Positions 5,970 through 10,919 of a stretch of 46,113 nt of DNA are shown here, one piece after another; the stretch's first letter is position 1; every line of letters begins with the position of its first letter. Under the pieces are notes generated by a model. That model saw nothing but the letters and a program-made list of their open reading frames with translations, was not told where the DNA came from and did no database searches. The position numbers and the translations under genes are program-made. Source of the stretch: a virus; the IMG/VR virus record IMGVR_UViG_3300032240_001607, positions 1-46,113 of that record; one strand, 5' to 3'.

Positions 5970-6051
5970 TTGTTACGTTGGTTGCCTTGTTGCCTAACTG
6001 CTGCTTTTGTCCGATACACACGGACAGGCAACAAGGCAACCAACGTAACAA
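5970..6051. repeat. Long palindrome H6
   Basis: Arms 5970-5995 and 6026-6051 pair perfectly over 26 bp; inner stem TTGCCTTGTTGCCT. On the minus strand: sub-hairpin TGTCCG/CGGACA, A-tract, GCAGCAGTTA, then arm. Same orientation as H1 and H3. Confidence 0.92.
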
Positions 6052-6054
6052 ATC

Positions 6055-6106
6055 GTTATCAAATCGTTACCTGAGTTTGCAGGGCCGGCCGTTACCAAAC
6101 TGTTAT
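6055..6106. promoter_or_regulatory. Two GTTAYC sites on the far side of H6
   Basis: GTTATC-AAATC-GTTAC (6055-6070) and GTTACC-AAACT-GTTAT (6091-6106) lie between palindrome H6 and the terminator of the upstream gene. Palindrome H6 is therefore flanked by sites on both sides. AGGGCCGGCC separates them. Confidence 0.6.
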
Positions 6107-6121
6107 AAACATTATGGCAAA

Positions 6122-6157
6122 AAAATACCCCCTGCCTTTTTCGGCAGGGGGTATTTT
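6122..6157 (-). terminator. Rho-independent terminator
   Basis: AAAATACCCCCTGCC pairs with GGCAGGGGGTATTTT around TTTTTC, 36 nt past the stop at 6194, with T-tracts in both directions. Confidence 0.85.
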
Positions 6158-6193
6158 GTGAGTGTGACAGACACTCGGCTGGTTAGGGCAACT

Positions 6194-6766
6194 CTATACT
6201 GCAACCTCTAAGCCTAGATTAGATAGTATCCAGTCCGCATCGAGGGTGAATAGTTTTTCGATAGCAACTAGAGTTTCAAACTCATCATCGCTATACCACT
6301 TGGTGACTGTCTCGCCATCGCTTGCGGTGAATACCTTAGCGGTTTCGACTGTGACAAAATAGACATCGCCAGAGAATACGGCATCGAGTTCGGTTACAAC
6401 ATCGCCTAGCCCTCTTACTGTCCAAGACTTATCAGGCGACCAAATAACTAGGTCTAACCATTCGCCCTGTCCATAGCCTGTTAGGTTAGCAACCGCAAAC
6501 GGCACACCAGCGCCCTCTAACGCGTCACTAACGCCTCGCTCAACATCATCAGGTGACCAGCCTTTTAGCCCTTCATCAATGATGCCTTGAACATAACTGC
6601 TGTAATCGCCCTCAACAGACACATCGCCTGAATACAGGGTTGGTCTGTATAGTGTTGCACAGGCTAAGCCATAGTTTTTCACTATTGATGCCAGACTGGC
6701 AGGGTATTCATCGACCTTTGCGATTACTCGCTGTGTTGCACTTATTTGGAATACTTGCTCGCTCAC
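6194..6766 (-). CDS. Hypothetical protein, 190 aa
   Basis: GTG start at 6766 with GAAGGG upstream. Contains GYGQGEWLDLVIW near residues 99-111, resembling the 'GYSQGdWadv' motif of actinophage proteins of unknown function. The fold looks alpha/beta, with an acidic surface and no Cys clusters. It has its own promoter-like box (6847-6871) but no palindrome upstream, so it may also be read through from the 7219 gene. Confidence 0.65.
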   Translation of the reverse strand: MSEQVFQISATQRVIAKVDEYPASLASIVKNYGLACATLYRPTLYSGDVSVEGDYSSYVQGIIDEGLKGWSPDDVERGVSDALEGAGVPFAVANLTGYGQGEWLDLVIWSPDKSWTVRGLGDVVTELDAVFSGDVYFVTVETAKVFTASDGETVTKWYSDDEFETLVAIEKLFTLDADWILSNLGLEVAV

Positions 6767-6799
6767 TTGTGAGCCCTTCTTTCTTTAGATTTTTTGCCC

Positions 6800-6813
6800 T
6801 AGCCTTTTGGCTA
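6800..6813 (-). other. 5' leader stem-loop of the 6766 gene
   Basis: TAGCC-TTTT-GGCTA, a 5-bp stem of the same type as 4990-5005. Confidence 0.5.
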
Positions 6814-6846
6814 TGACATAACTTTACTGCCCTATTACAGCCCCTC

Positions 6847-6871
6847 GCTCCCGCCGTTACCTAAACGTTAT
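6847..6871 (-). promoter_or_regulatory. Promoter box with single GTTAYC site
   Basis: GCTCCCGCC precedes GTTACC-TAAAC-GTTAT (6856-6871). This is the only cassette start without a palindrome or a second site; the region to the gene end at 6917 has no convincing terminator. Confidence 0.55.
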
Positions 6872-6916
6872 AGAGAGGGGCGAGCCCTTTTTACGCCATG
6901 GCTCAGGGCGGTGGTT

Positions 6917-7219
6917 CTAGTCCTCGACTATTTCGATGCCGTTGCGATAGTCCTCGATTGAGGCGTAACGCTTGCTATCGACTGAGATAGTCCCGTTGTC
7001 ATACAGCAAATAATCTTGCCCTGATAGTTCGATTGCGATTGACAGTTGTTTTAGCAACCTTATCGCGCCCTTGCGAGTAAGGTCTAGCGACTGTTGTGGC
7101 AAAACTGCAAACACGCCATCGCCGTCAATGTAAGCGTTTAGGCTTACGTGGATTTCGTATAAGTCCTTGCTCGCGTCATGCGTGCTGACGTTTTGGACTA
7201 CTTTTAGATTTTTGTTCAT
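6917..7219 (-). CDS. Hypothetical protein, 100 aa
   Basis: No family recognised. Alternating strands and helices (YEIHVSLNAYIDGDGVFAV, then LTRKGAIRLLKQLSIAIELSG) suggest a compact alpha/beta domain. ATG 7219 is preceded closely by AGGGAA. Own cassette with the three-way-junction element J1 upstream. Confidence 0.6.
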   Translation of the reverse strand: MNKNLKVVQNVSTHDASKDLYEIHVSLNAYIDGDGVFAVLPQQSLDLTRKGAIRLLKQLSIAIELSGQDYLLYDNGTISVDSKRYASIEDYRNGIEIVED

Positions 7220-7242
7220 GTTTCCCTAATGGTCGGTGGTGC

Positions 7243-7257
7243 AAGCCTCTTTGGCTT
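7243..7257 (-). other. 5' leader stem-loop of the 7219 gene
   Basis: AAGCC-TCTTT-GGCTT, next to the conserved TTATTAC-like segment on the minus strand. Confidence 0.5.
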
Positions 7258-7290
7258 ATGTAATAAGACTAGGGTATGTTTTGGCTCTCG

Positions 7291-7370
7291 CTCTCCCGCC
7301 GTTATCAAACTGTAATCTCAGCTAACTCTCAGGTTATCGTGACCTAATCGTTATGTAACAATATGGTAAC
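7291..7370 (-). promoter_or_regulatory. Promoter box, CTCTCAG pair and 32-bp operator dyad
   Basis: CTCTCCCGCC adjoins GTTATC-AAACT-GTAAT (7301-7316). A TCTCAG and a CTCTCAG (7315 and 7326 registers) are 11 bp apart. The dyad is GTGACC-TAATC-GTTAT (7339-7354) against GTAAC-AATAT-GGTAAC (7355-7370). The three-way-junction element begins 2 bp later. Confidence 0.6.
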
Positions 7371-7372
7371 GG

Positions 7373-7478
7373 GCCGACTCAACAAAAACTATTGGCAAAA
7401 GGCCTAGCGGCCTTTAGCCTAATAGTTTTAGCCATAGTATATGGTGAAGCATATATACTATGGCGTTGTTGAGTTGGC
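7373..7478. repeat. Three-way-junction element J1
   Basis: The outer stem GCCGACTCAACAA (7373-7385) pairs with TTGTTGAGTTGGC (7466-7478), with one G.T pair. Inside are two independent hairpins. The first is AAACTATT..AATAGTTT with an inner AAAGGCC/GGCCTTT. The second is GCCATAGTATAT paired with ATATACTATGGC. CGGGC before and GCCCG after could extend the outer stem across a bulge. No tRNA features (no T-loop or anticodon arm). Confidence 0.88.
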
Positions 7479-7499
7479 GCGACACGCCCGGGTGACATC

Positions 7500-7516
7500 G
7501 TTATCAAATCGTTATC
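7500..7516. promoter_or_regulatory. GTTATC site on the far side of J1
   Basis: GTTATC-AAATC-GTTATC lies between J1 and the hairpin at 7529, the same place as the sites beyond H6. Confidence 0.6.
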
Positions 7517-7528
7517 AACCCCGAGGGG

Positions 7529-7558
7529 GCCGGCCAGTGTAGGGGAACACTGGCCGGC
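7529..7558 (-). terminator. GC-rich hairpin after the 7820 gene
   Basis: GCCGGCCAGTGT pairs with ACACTGGCCGGC, 7 nt past the stop at 7566. No T-tract, so it may be a terminator or an mRNA 3' protecting stem. Confidence 0.6.
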
Positions 7559-7565
7559 AAGTCTG

Positions 7566-7820
7566 CTAACTAGATTTAGTTAGTTCATCTAGTTCGGCCT
7601 GCAACCTGTTTCGTTGCTCGCCTAGGCTTTGGATTAGCGGGTGAAAATCTTGTTGCTGGTATAAAGCACCTCTAACAAATGCCTTGTCCCAGATTTGACG
7701 GAAGTTTACGACTGTGTAAATGTCCACGCCTTCTTTGTCTGCATAGGCCTTGACTTCGTCGTAGAACTCCCAAAAGTCCTTCTCACTAGCCTGCGATAGG
7801 TTGTTGATTTCTTGGTTCAC
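7566..7820 (-). CDS. Hypothetical helical protein, 84 aa
   Basis: GTG start at 7820 with AAAGG seven bases upstream. Predicted almost wholly helical, ending in a coiled-coil-like segment (LGEQRNRLQAELDELTKSS). No family recognised. Its leader (CACCTAAAAAAYGAARGGCACAAA before the start) closely matches that of the 8976 gene. Last gene of the operon starting at 8471. Confidence 0.6.
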   Translation of the reverse strand: MNQEINNLSQASEKDFWEFYDEVKAYADKEGVDIYTVVNFRQIWDKAFVRGALYQQQDFHPLIQSLGEQRNRLQAELDELTKSS

Positions 7821-7863
7821 TTTGTGCCTTTCATTTTTTAGGTGGTAGTGGTGAGCCTTTTAT

Positions 7864-7881
7864 ACCACTTGCTCAGGTGGT
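7864..7881 (-). other. Intercistronic hairpin with CTGAGCAA loop, copy 1
   Basis: On the minus strand ACCAC-CTGAGCAA-GTGGT, 44 nt upstream of the 7820 start. The loop is the same as at 9013-9030 and near-identical at 7991-8006, while the stem differs compensatorily. An unrelated stem GCGGTT/AACCGC is at 7905-7924. Confidence 0.55.
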
Positions 7882-7990
7882 TCGCCTAATCATTATTTAC
7901 CTTTGCGGTTCAAGGCTCAACCGCATTGGCAGAGGGTTTCCAATCAGCACCCACAACTAACTTACCCTTGATAGGGGATAAGCCTTTTAG

Positions 7991-8006
7991 CCACTTGCTT
8001 AGGTGG
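7991..8006 (-). other. Intercistronic hairpin with CTAAGCAA loop, copy 2
   Basis: CCAC-CTAAGCAA-GTGG on the minus strand, six nucleotides past the stop of the 8471 gene. The stretch 7821-8012 otherwise holds only a dubious 14-codon GTG ORF (7910-7954). Confidence 0.5.
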
Positions 8007-8012
8007 TGAAAC

Positions 8013-8471
8013 TTAGCAGATTTGGAAGCCACCGCAATCGGCTAAGAACTCTGCGAAGTCTTTGACGTTTTCCACGTCGAACGGGTAACTCGTTTGCCAA
8101 TCATCGACCTTGCCAGCGCCACCGCAAATCGTGCAGGTAGTCATTTCATCATGACCGAGTTTTTTAGTTTTGCCAAGACCCTCGCAAACGTGGCATTCGA
8201 CCTGAGGCAACGCGTCAAGTTTTGCCTGACGTTCGTCTTGCCAGCGTTTTGCGGTTCCGTCGTAATACCGCTTGAGCAAGATTTCGCTCAGTGTGGCAGA
8301 ACCAGCACCATCTAACCCCTGCCCAGAGTTGTTGTCGCCATCAACATCAGCGACCAACTCGCCAGCGACTTCCTGAACAAACGCCCAGAGTGGTCGCCAA
8401 TACCACCAATTATTGCGGAAGTAAGAACCGCGTTCGCTGGTTGCCATTTTGCCATAAACATCAACACCCAT
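8013..8471 (-). CDS. MGVDVYG-type phage protein with DnaJ-like zinc motifs
   Basis: The 152-residue product starts MGVDVYGKMATSERGSYFRN and continues WWYWRPLWAF, a signature of a phage family of unknown function. Residues about 93-122 carry CHVCEGLGK and CTICGGAGK, two CxxCxGxG repeats as in the DnaJ zinc domain; two such repeats can bind one zinc. The C-terminus (residues 130-152) is helical and ends in Cys. First gene of its cassette, downstream of element J2. Confidence 0.75.
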   Translation of the reverse strand: MGVDVYGKMATSERGSYFRNNWWYWRPLWAFVQEVAGELVADVDGDNNSGQGLDGAGSATLSEILLKRYYDGTAKRWQDERQAKLDALPQVECHVCEGLGKTKKLGHDEMTTCTICGGAGKVDDWQTSYPFDVENVKDFAEFLADCGGFQIC

Positions 8472-8502
8472 TTTTTGGAGTGCCTTTCCCTAGAATAAAT
8501 AC

Positions 8503-8518
8503 CAAGCGTTTTTGCTTG
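8503..8518 (-). other. 5' leader stem-loop of the 8471 gene
   Basis: CAAGC-GTTTTT-GCTTG, just after the conserved TAATCTTATTAC segment on the minus strand. Confidence 0.55.
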
Positions 8519-8551
8519 ATGTAATAAGATTAGGCTATTATCCAGCCCACG

Positions 8552-8642
8552 CTCTCCCGCCGTTACCAAACTGTAATATCAGGTTTCTCTCAGGCTTCTC
8601 TCAGCTAAACGTTATCAAACTGTTATATAACGATTGCATAAC
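8552..8642 (-). promoter_or_regulatory. Promoter box, CTCTCAG pair and 32-bp operator dyad
   Basis: CTCTCCCGCCG adjoins GTTACC-AAACT-GTAAT (8562-8577). CTCTCAG is at 8587 and 8598. The dyad is GTTATC-AAACT-GTTAT (8611-8626) against ATAAC-GATTG-CATAAC (8627-8642). Read on the minus strand, TAACGG and GATAAT are 17 bp apart, the spacing of a sigma70-type promoter. Confidence 0.62.
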
Positions 8643-8644
8643 GG

Positions 8645-8738
8645 GCCAACTCAACAAAAGCTATTGGCAACGAAGTTGCCTAATAGCTTTAGCCCTATGC
8701 TATGCGAAGCATATAGCATAGGGCGTTGTTGAGTCGGC
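8645..8738. repeat. Three-way-junction element J2
   Basis: The outer stem GCCAACTCAACAA pairs with TTGTTGAGTCGGC except for one A.C opposition, at the position of the G.T pair in J1. Inner hairpins are AAAGCTATT..AATAGCTTT (with GGCAAC/GTTGCC) and GCCCTATGCTA / TAGCATAGGGC. Several inner base pairs differ from J1 on both sides. Confidence 0.88.
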
Positions 8739-8757
8739 GACACGCCCGGGCTGCATT

Positions 8758-8773
8758 GTTATCAAACTGTTAT
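8758..8773. promoter_or_regulatory. GTTATC site on the far side of J2
   Basis: GTTATC-AAACT-GTTAT, in the same position relative to J2 as 7500-7516 is to J1. Confidence 0.6.
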
Positions 8774-8786
8774 AAACCCCGAAGGG

Positions 8787-8816
8787 GAGGGCTGGTGTAG
8801 GGGGACACCAGCCCTC
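8787..8816 (-). terminator. GC-rich hairpin after the 8976 gene
   Basis: GAGGGCTGGTGT pairs with ACACCAGCCCTC, eight nt past the stop. As at 7529-7558, no T-tract follows. Confidence 0.6.
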
Positions 8817-8823
8817 TGGTCTA

Positions 8824-8976
8824 TCAGTCCCTCGCCATCTCGGTCATGGTGATTGCAAACAGAATACCCGAGGCAACTTTTACCTGCCAAGGCGCTACAT
8901 CAAATAGCCAGAATAAAATTGTGAAACCACAGGTGATTGCAACTAGCATCTGGATTAGTCGAAATACTTTTTTCAT
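8824..8976 (-). CDS. 50-aa putative two-segment membrane protein
   Basis: MKKVFRLIQMLVAITCGFTI begins a hydrophobic stretch to about residue 25, and a second (VKVASGILFAITM) covers about 32-44, with a positive N-terminus. It is shorter than usual ORF cut-offs. The leader closely matches that of the 7820 gene, and a CTGAGCAA-loop hairpin separates it from the upstream gene. Function unknown; a small inner-membrane accessory protein is the simplest reading. Confidence 0.65.
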   Translation of the reverse strand: MKKVFRLIQMLVAITCGFTILFWLFDVAPWQVKVASGILFAITMTEMARD

Positions 8977-9012
8977 TTTGTGCCCTTCGTTTTTTAGGTG
9001 GTGAGCCGTTTT

Positions 9013-9030
9013 ACAACTTGCTCAGGTTGT
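9013..9030 (-). other. Intercistronic hairpin with CTGAGCAA loop, copy 3
   Basis: ACAAC-CTGAGCAA-GTTGT on the minus strand. The middle stem pair differs on both sides from copy 1 (ACCAC/GTGGT), while the loop is identical. Confidence 0.55.
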
Positions 9031-9035
9031 TTGGT

Positions 9036-9470
9036 TTATGCGAATGTAACTTGGTTAGTGCTGTCGCAAGCATTGCACCTAACATCAGTGAGCCCGCTTA
9101 TCCAGTGGTTTTGCTCGTTTGTCTGTTCGCATCTGGCACAGTCAAAAGTCACTGTGAATGTCGGTGCCGGCACAGGGTGAGTGATGAAATAAGTTTCACC
9201 CTTAGCCTTGACTGATAGCACAGTGTCAAGCGGAATAGAGCGAATAGCGCGGTCTGGCGTGGTGCGGTTTGCGATTACATCAAGCACAACTAACAAGCCC
9301 TTAGACTTGGCATCATAAGCCGCTTGACCGCCTGCAAGTTTGCTAACAAAGTTAGTAGTTGCAAGCATCTTGCGACGCGTGCCATCGGTGCGCTTGATGA
9401 ACTCGACTGAGAACATCTTGCCGTCAAGACTTGTCAAGAAGTCTCTCAAGTCGTTTAGCGATAGTTCCAT
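9036..9470 (-). CDS. SH3/Sm-like domain protein with C-terminal zinc ribbon
   Basis: The 144-residue product has MFSVEFIKRTDGTRRKMLAT near residues 19-38 and IRSIPLDTVLSVKA near 77-90. This pattern occurs in small phage proteins with an SH3- or Sm-like beta barrel ('F.V.fiK.DGt.R.m ... rsIpld.i..v'). A zinc ribbon follows (CARC and CNAC, about 21 residues apart). ATG 9470 has AGGGGC upstream. First gene on the minus strand next to the divergent junction. Function unknown. Confidence 0.65.
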   Translation of the reverse strand: MELSLNDLRDFLTSLDGKMFSVEFIKRTDGTRRKMLATTNFVSKLAGGQAAYDAKSKGLLVVLDVIANRTTPDRAIRSIPLDTVLSVKAKGETYFITHPVPAPTFTVTFDCARCEQTNEQNHWISGLTDVRCNACDSTNQVTFA

Positions 9471-9501
9471 TTGGTATTGCCCCTAATCTAGTAGAATGAA
9501 C

Positions 9502-9518
9502 CAAGCCTGTTTGGCTTG
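9502..9518 (-). other. 5' leader stem-loop of the 9470 operon
   Basis: CAAGCC-TGTTT-GGCTTG, following TTAGTCTTATC on the minus strand. Confidence 0.55.
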
Positions 9519-9552
9519 ATAAGATAAGACTAAGGCATAATCCGCCCCTCTC

Positions 9553-9577
9553 TCTCCCGGCGTTACCATTCCGTTAT
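9553..9577 (-). promoter_or_regulatory. Rightmost minus-strand promoter box with GTTAYC site
   Basis: CTCTCCCGGCG overlaps GTTACC-ATTCC-GTTAT (9562-9577). On the minus strand TAACGC and GATTAT are 17 bp apart. This is the last copy of the box; none was noticed in the right arm. Confidence 0.6.
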
Positions 9578-9580
9578 AAT

Positions 9581-9913
9581 CGAATTTTTGTTCGAATAAT
9601 CACGCGCGGGGGGGTAGGGTTAGGCGAACAGATGTTCGAGGGGCTGGGCAGGCCACAGATACGACTGAAGGGTCAAAAAGGCAGGCAGTAGCCCAAATGT
9701 CGGGTGCAGCGATTACGGCAAGATTTGTCAAATTCGATACCTAATGGTTTTTTTCAGGCGGCATATGCGAATCTCAACAATTATTTGATTGTCCTGGTTT
9801 TAATAGGAATATAGGAATTGATTGAAGTAGCAGTGATAGCTGTGCCGCCCTAAGCTACCATTTGCACACTTCCTGCAAAAAAACCGTCAACTAGATATCA
9901 TCACTTTTTGTGC
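9581..9913. other. Non-coding divergent junction
   Basis: About 330 bp without a supported gene, between the minus-strand and plus-strand transcription units. It holds two small TTCG palindromes (CGAATTTTTGTTCG near 9581 and CGAACAGATGTTCG near 9627), a G7 run near 9606-9613 and AT-rich stretches around 9775-9830. No tRNA, iteron array or terminator could be supported. An origin or early control region is possible only by position. Confidence 0.4.
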
Positions 9914-9919
9914 TATACT
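9904..9919 (+). promoter_or_regulatory. Putative extended -10 promoter
   Basis: CTTTTTGTGCTATACT contains TGC-TATACT, an extended -10 motif, about 30 bp before the first plus-strand start codon. No good -35 box is present. Similar TTTTG..GTANANT sequences precede the portal and 26986 genes. Confidence 0.5.
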
Positions 9920-9947
9920 GCTGAGCCTGAGAGGATAAACTATACCA

Positions 9948-10133
9948 ATGGAACCTAAGAAAAAGCAAACAGAGCCAGTGACCCACCAGGGCATCATCTG
10001 GGGACCTACCCACAAGGGCGACAGAGCAGAGTGCTATGACTGCAACTGGCTTGCCGACAAGATGTTTGGTGGCCAGTACGTGCCACGCCCGAACGACCCG
10101 CCTAAAGAAGAAAAAGAAGGCGACAGTAAGTAG
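9948..10133 (+). CDS. Small hydrophilic protein, 61 aa
   Basis: First gene of the rightward unit, with AGAGGAT upstream. It contains ECYDCNW in the middle and a Lys/Glu-rich tail; the single CxxC is not enough to claim a zinc site. No family recognised. The next gene starts 3 nt after its stop. Confidence 0.6.
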   Translation: MEPKKKQTEPVTHQGIIWGPTHKGDRAECYDCNWLADKMFGGQYVPRPNDPPKEEKEGDSK

Positions 10134-10135
10134 CC

Positions 10136-10363
10136 ATGAAGCCACGCGGGCTATACGAAGAGTTTAACCACGGCCGCGCGCCGGAACTACACCAGGTGCT
10201 AGGTGTATTCACCCAAAATAATGCCGTTTTAGGACTGAATGTCATGGATGCTCGTAGAATTAATGATGGTATCTTTAGTGGCCCAAAGGGTGCCTACCAA
10301 AGGTATGATGTATCTAGTAACGCTACTAACGTGGCCCAAGTACCTTACGGAAGCGCACAATGA
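10136..10363 (+). CDS. Hypothetical protein, 75 aa
   Basis: Short hydrophilic product without a recognised domain. Tightly packed between its neighbours: starts 3 nt after one stop and overlaps the next ATG by four bases (ATGA at 10360). Its position upstream of structural genes suggests a minor head or assembly role, which the sequence does not show. Confidence 0.55.
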   Translation: MKPRGLYEEFNHGRAPELHQVLGVFTQNNAVLGLNVMDARRINDGIFSGPKGAYQRYDVSSNATNVAQVPYGSAQ

Positions 10364-10569
10364 TTCCCAAAGACCGCCAACTAAACCCTGAGCCTGCGGG
10401 TGAGCCTCACTTCTCTGTCGAAGAGAACGAGGACCTAATGCGCCACGCCCCAGAGTCTGAGCCTATGACTTCGGAAACCATTGAAGAGATGTATCACGAA
10501 CACATCAAGGGCGAGCGTCACAAGGAAGTTTACGGCGGCTTTCCAGGCGACCAGCCTAAGCCCTTTTAA
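10360..10569 (+). CDS. Hypothetical acidic protein, 69 aa
   Basis: Acidic, Pro-rich and probably partly disordered (FSVEENEDLMRH, SETIEEMYHEHI). No family recognised. Translationally coupled to the previous gene. Confidence 0.55.
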   Translation: MIPKDRQLNPEPAGEPHFSVEENEDLMRHAPESEPMTSETIEEMYHEHIKGERHKEVYGGFPGDQPKPF

Positions 10570-10577
10570 GGATAATC

Positions 10578-10913
10578 ATGGCTGAAAAGAAACCTGTTAA
10601 GAAAAAGGGTACCCTCGCCGGTACCACCAAAGACGGCAAGAAGGTCTACGGCCCGTTCAAGGGCTCGAAGTCTAATGGCGGTCGCCCTATGATGTCTGTT
10701 CTTAATAAAGATGGCTCACGCACATCTATCTCTGCTGCTAAGTATAAGTATGAGAAGGCCACCGGCAAAAAGCTCCCAAAGGGCACTGACGTTGACCACA
10801 AAAACAACAATCACTCTGATGACAACATCAAAAACCTTCGCCCTCTAAAACACGGTAAGAATACCGCTAAAGAGAACAAACGCCGCGTCGGCAAAAAAGA
10901 AAACGATAAATAA
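10578..10913 (+). CDS. HNH homing-type endonuclease
   Basis: The 111-residue product carries a classic HNH core near residues 72-96: DVDHKNNNHSDDNIKNL followed by RPLKHGKN, with the paired His/Asn residues expected to bind the catalytic metal. The N-terminal half is Lys-rich and resembles the DNA-contacting part of small phage HNH proteins. HNH genes near terminase genes sometimes assist packaging-related cleavage, but here the terminase is 5.7 kb away, so a free-standing nuclease is equally likely. RBS AAGGAT upstream of ATG. Confidence 0.82.
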   Translation: MAEKKPVKKKGTLAGTTKDGKKVYGPFKGSKSNGGRPMMSVLNKDGSRTSISAAKYKYEKATGKKLPKGTDVDHKNNNHSDDNIKNLRPLKHGKNTAKENKRRVGKKENDK

Positions 10914-10919
10914 TTCGAT

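Noticed and set aside
1-6051. CRISPR-like array
   Set aside because: The repeated TTGTTACGTTGG elements are 0.8-2 kb apart with genes between them and differ internally; there are no regular short spacers and no cas genes.
5759-6211. 150-codon plus-strand ORF across palindrome H6
   Set aside because: It runs through promoter sites, a palindrome and a terminator, which are clearly non-coding elements.
7373-7478. Cloverleaf-like tRNA
   Set aside because: The three-way junction resembles a cloverleaf, but there is no T-loop (TTCRANNC), no anticodon arm with a 7-nt loop and no CCA-compatible acceptor end; stem lengths are wrong for a tRNA.
7910-7954. 14-codon GTG ORF on the minus strand between the 8013 and 7820 genes
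   Set aside because: AAGGG lies upstream, but length and lack of overlap coupling make it too weak to list as a gene.
9581-9913. Replication origin or attachment site in the divergent junction
   Set aside because: No iteron cluster, integrase gene or tRNA-end sequence was found; position alone is not evidence.
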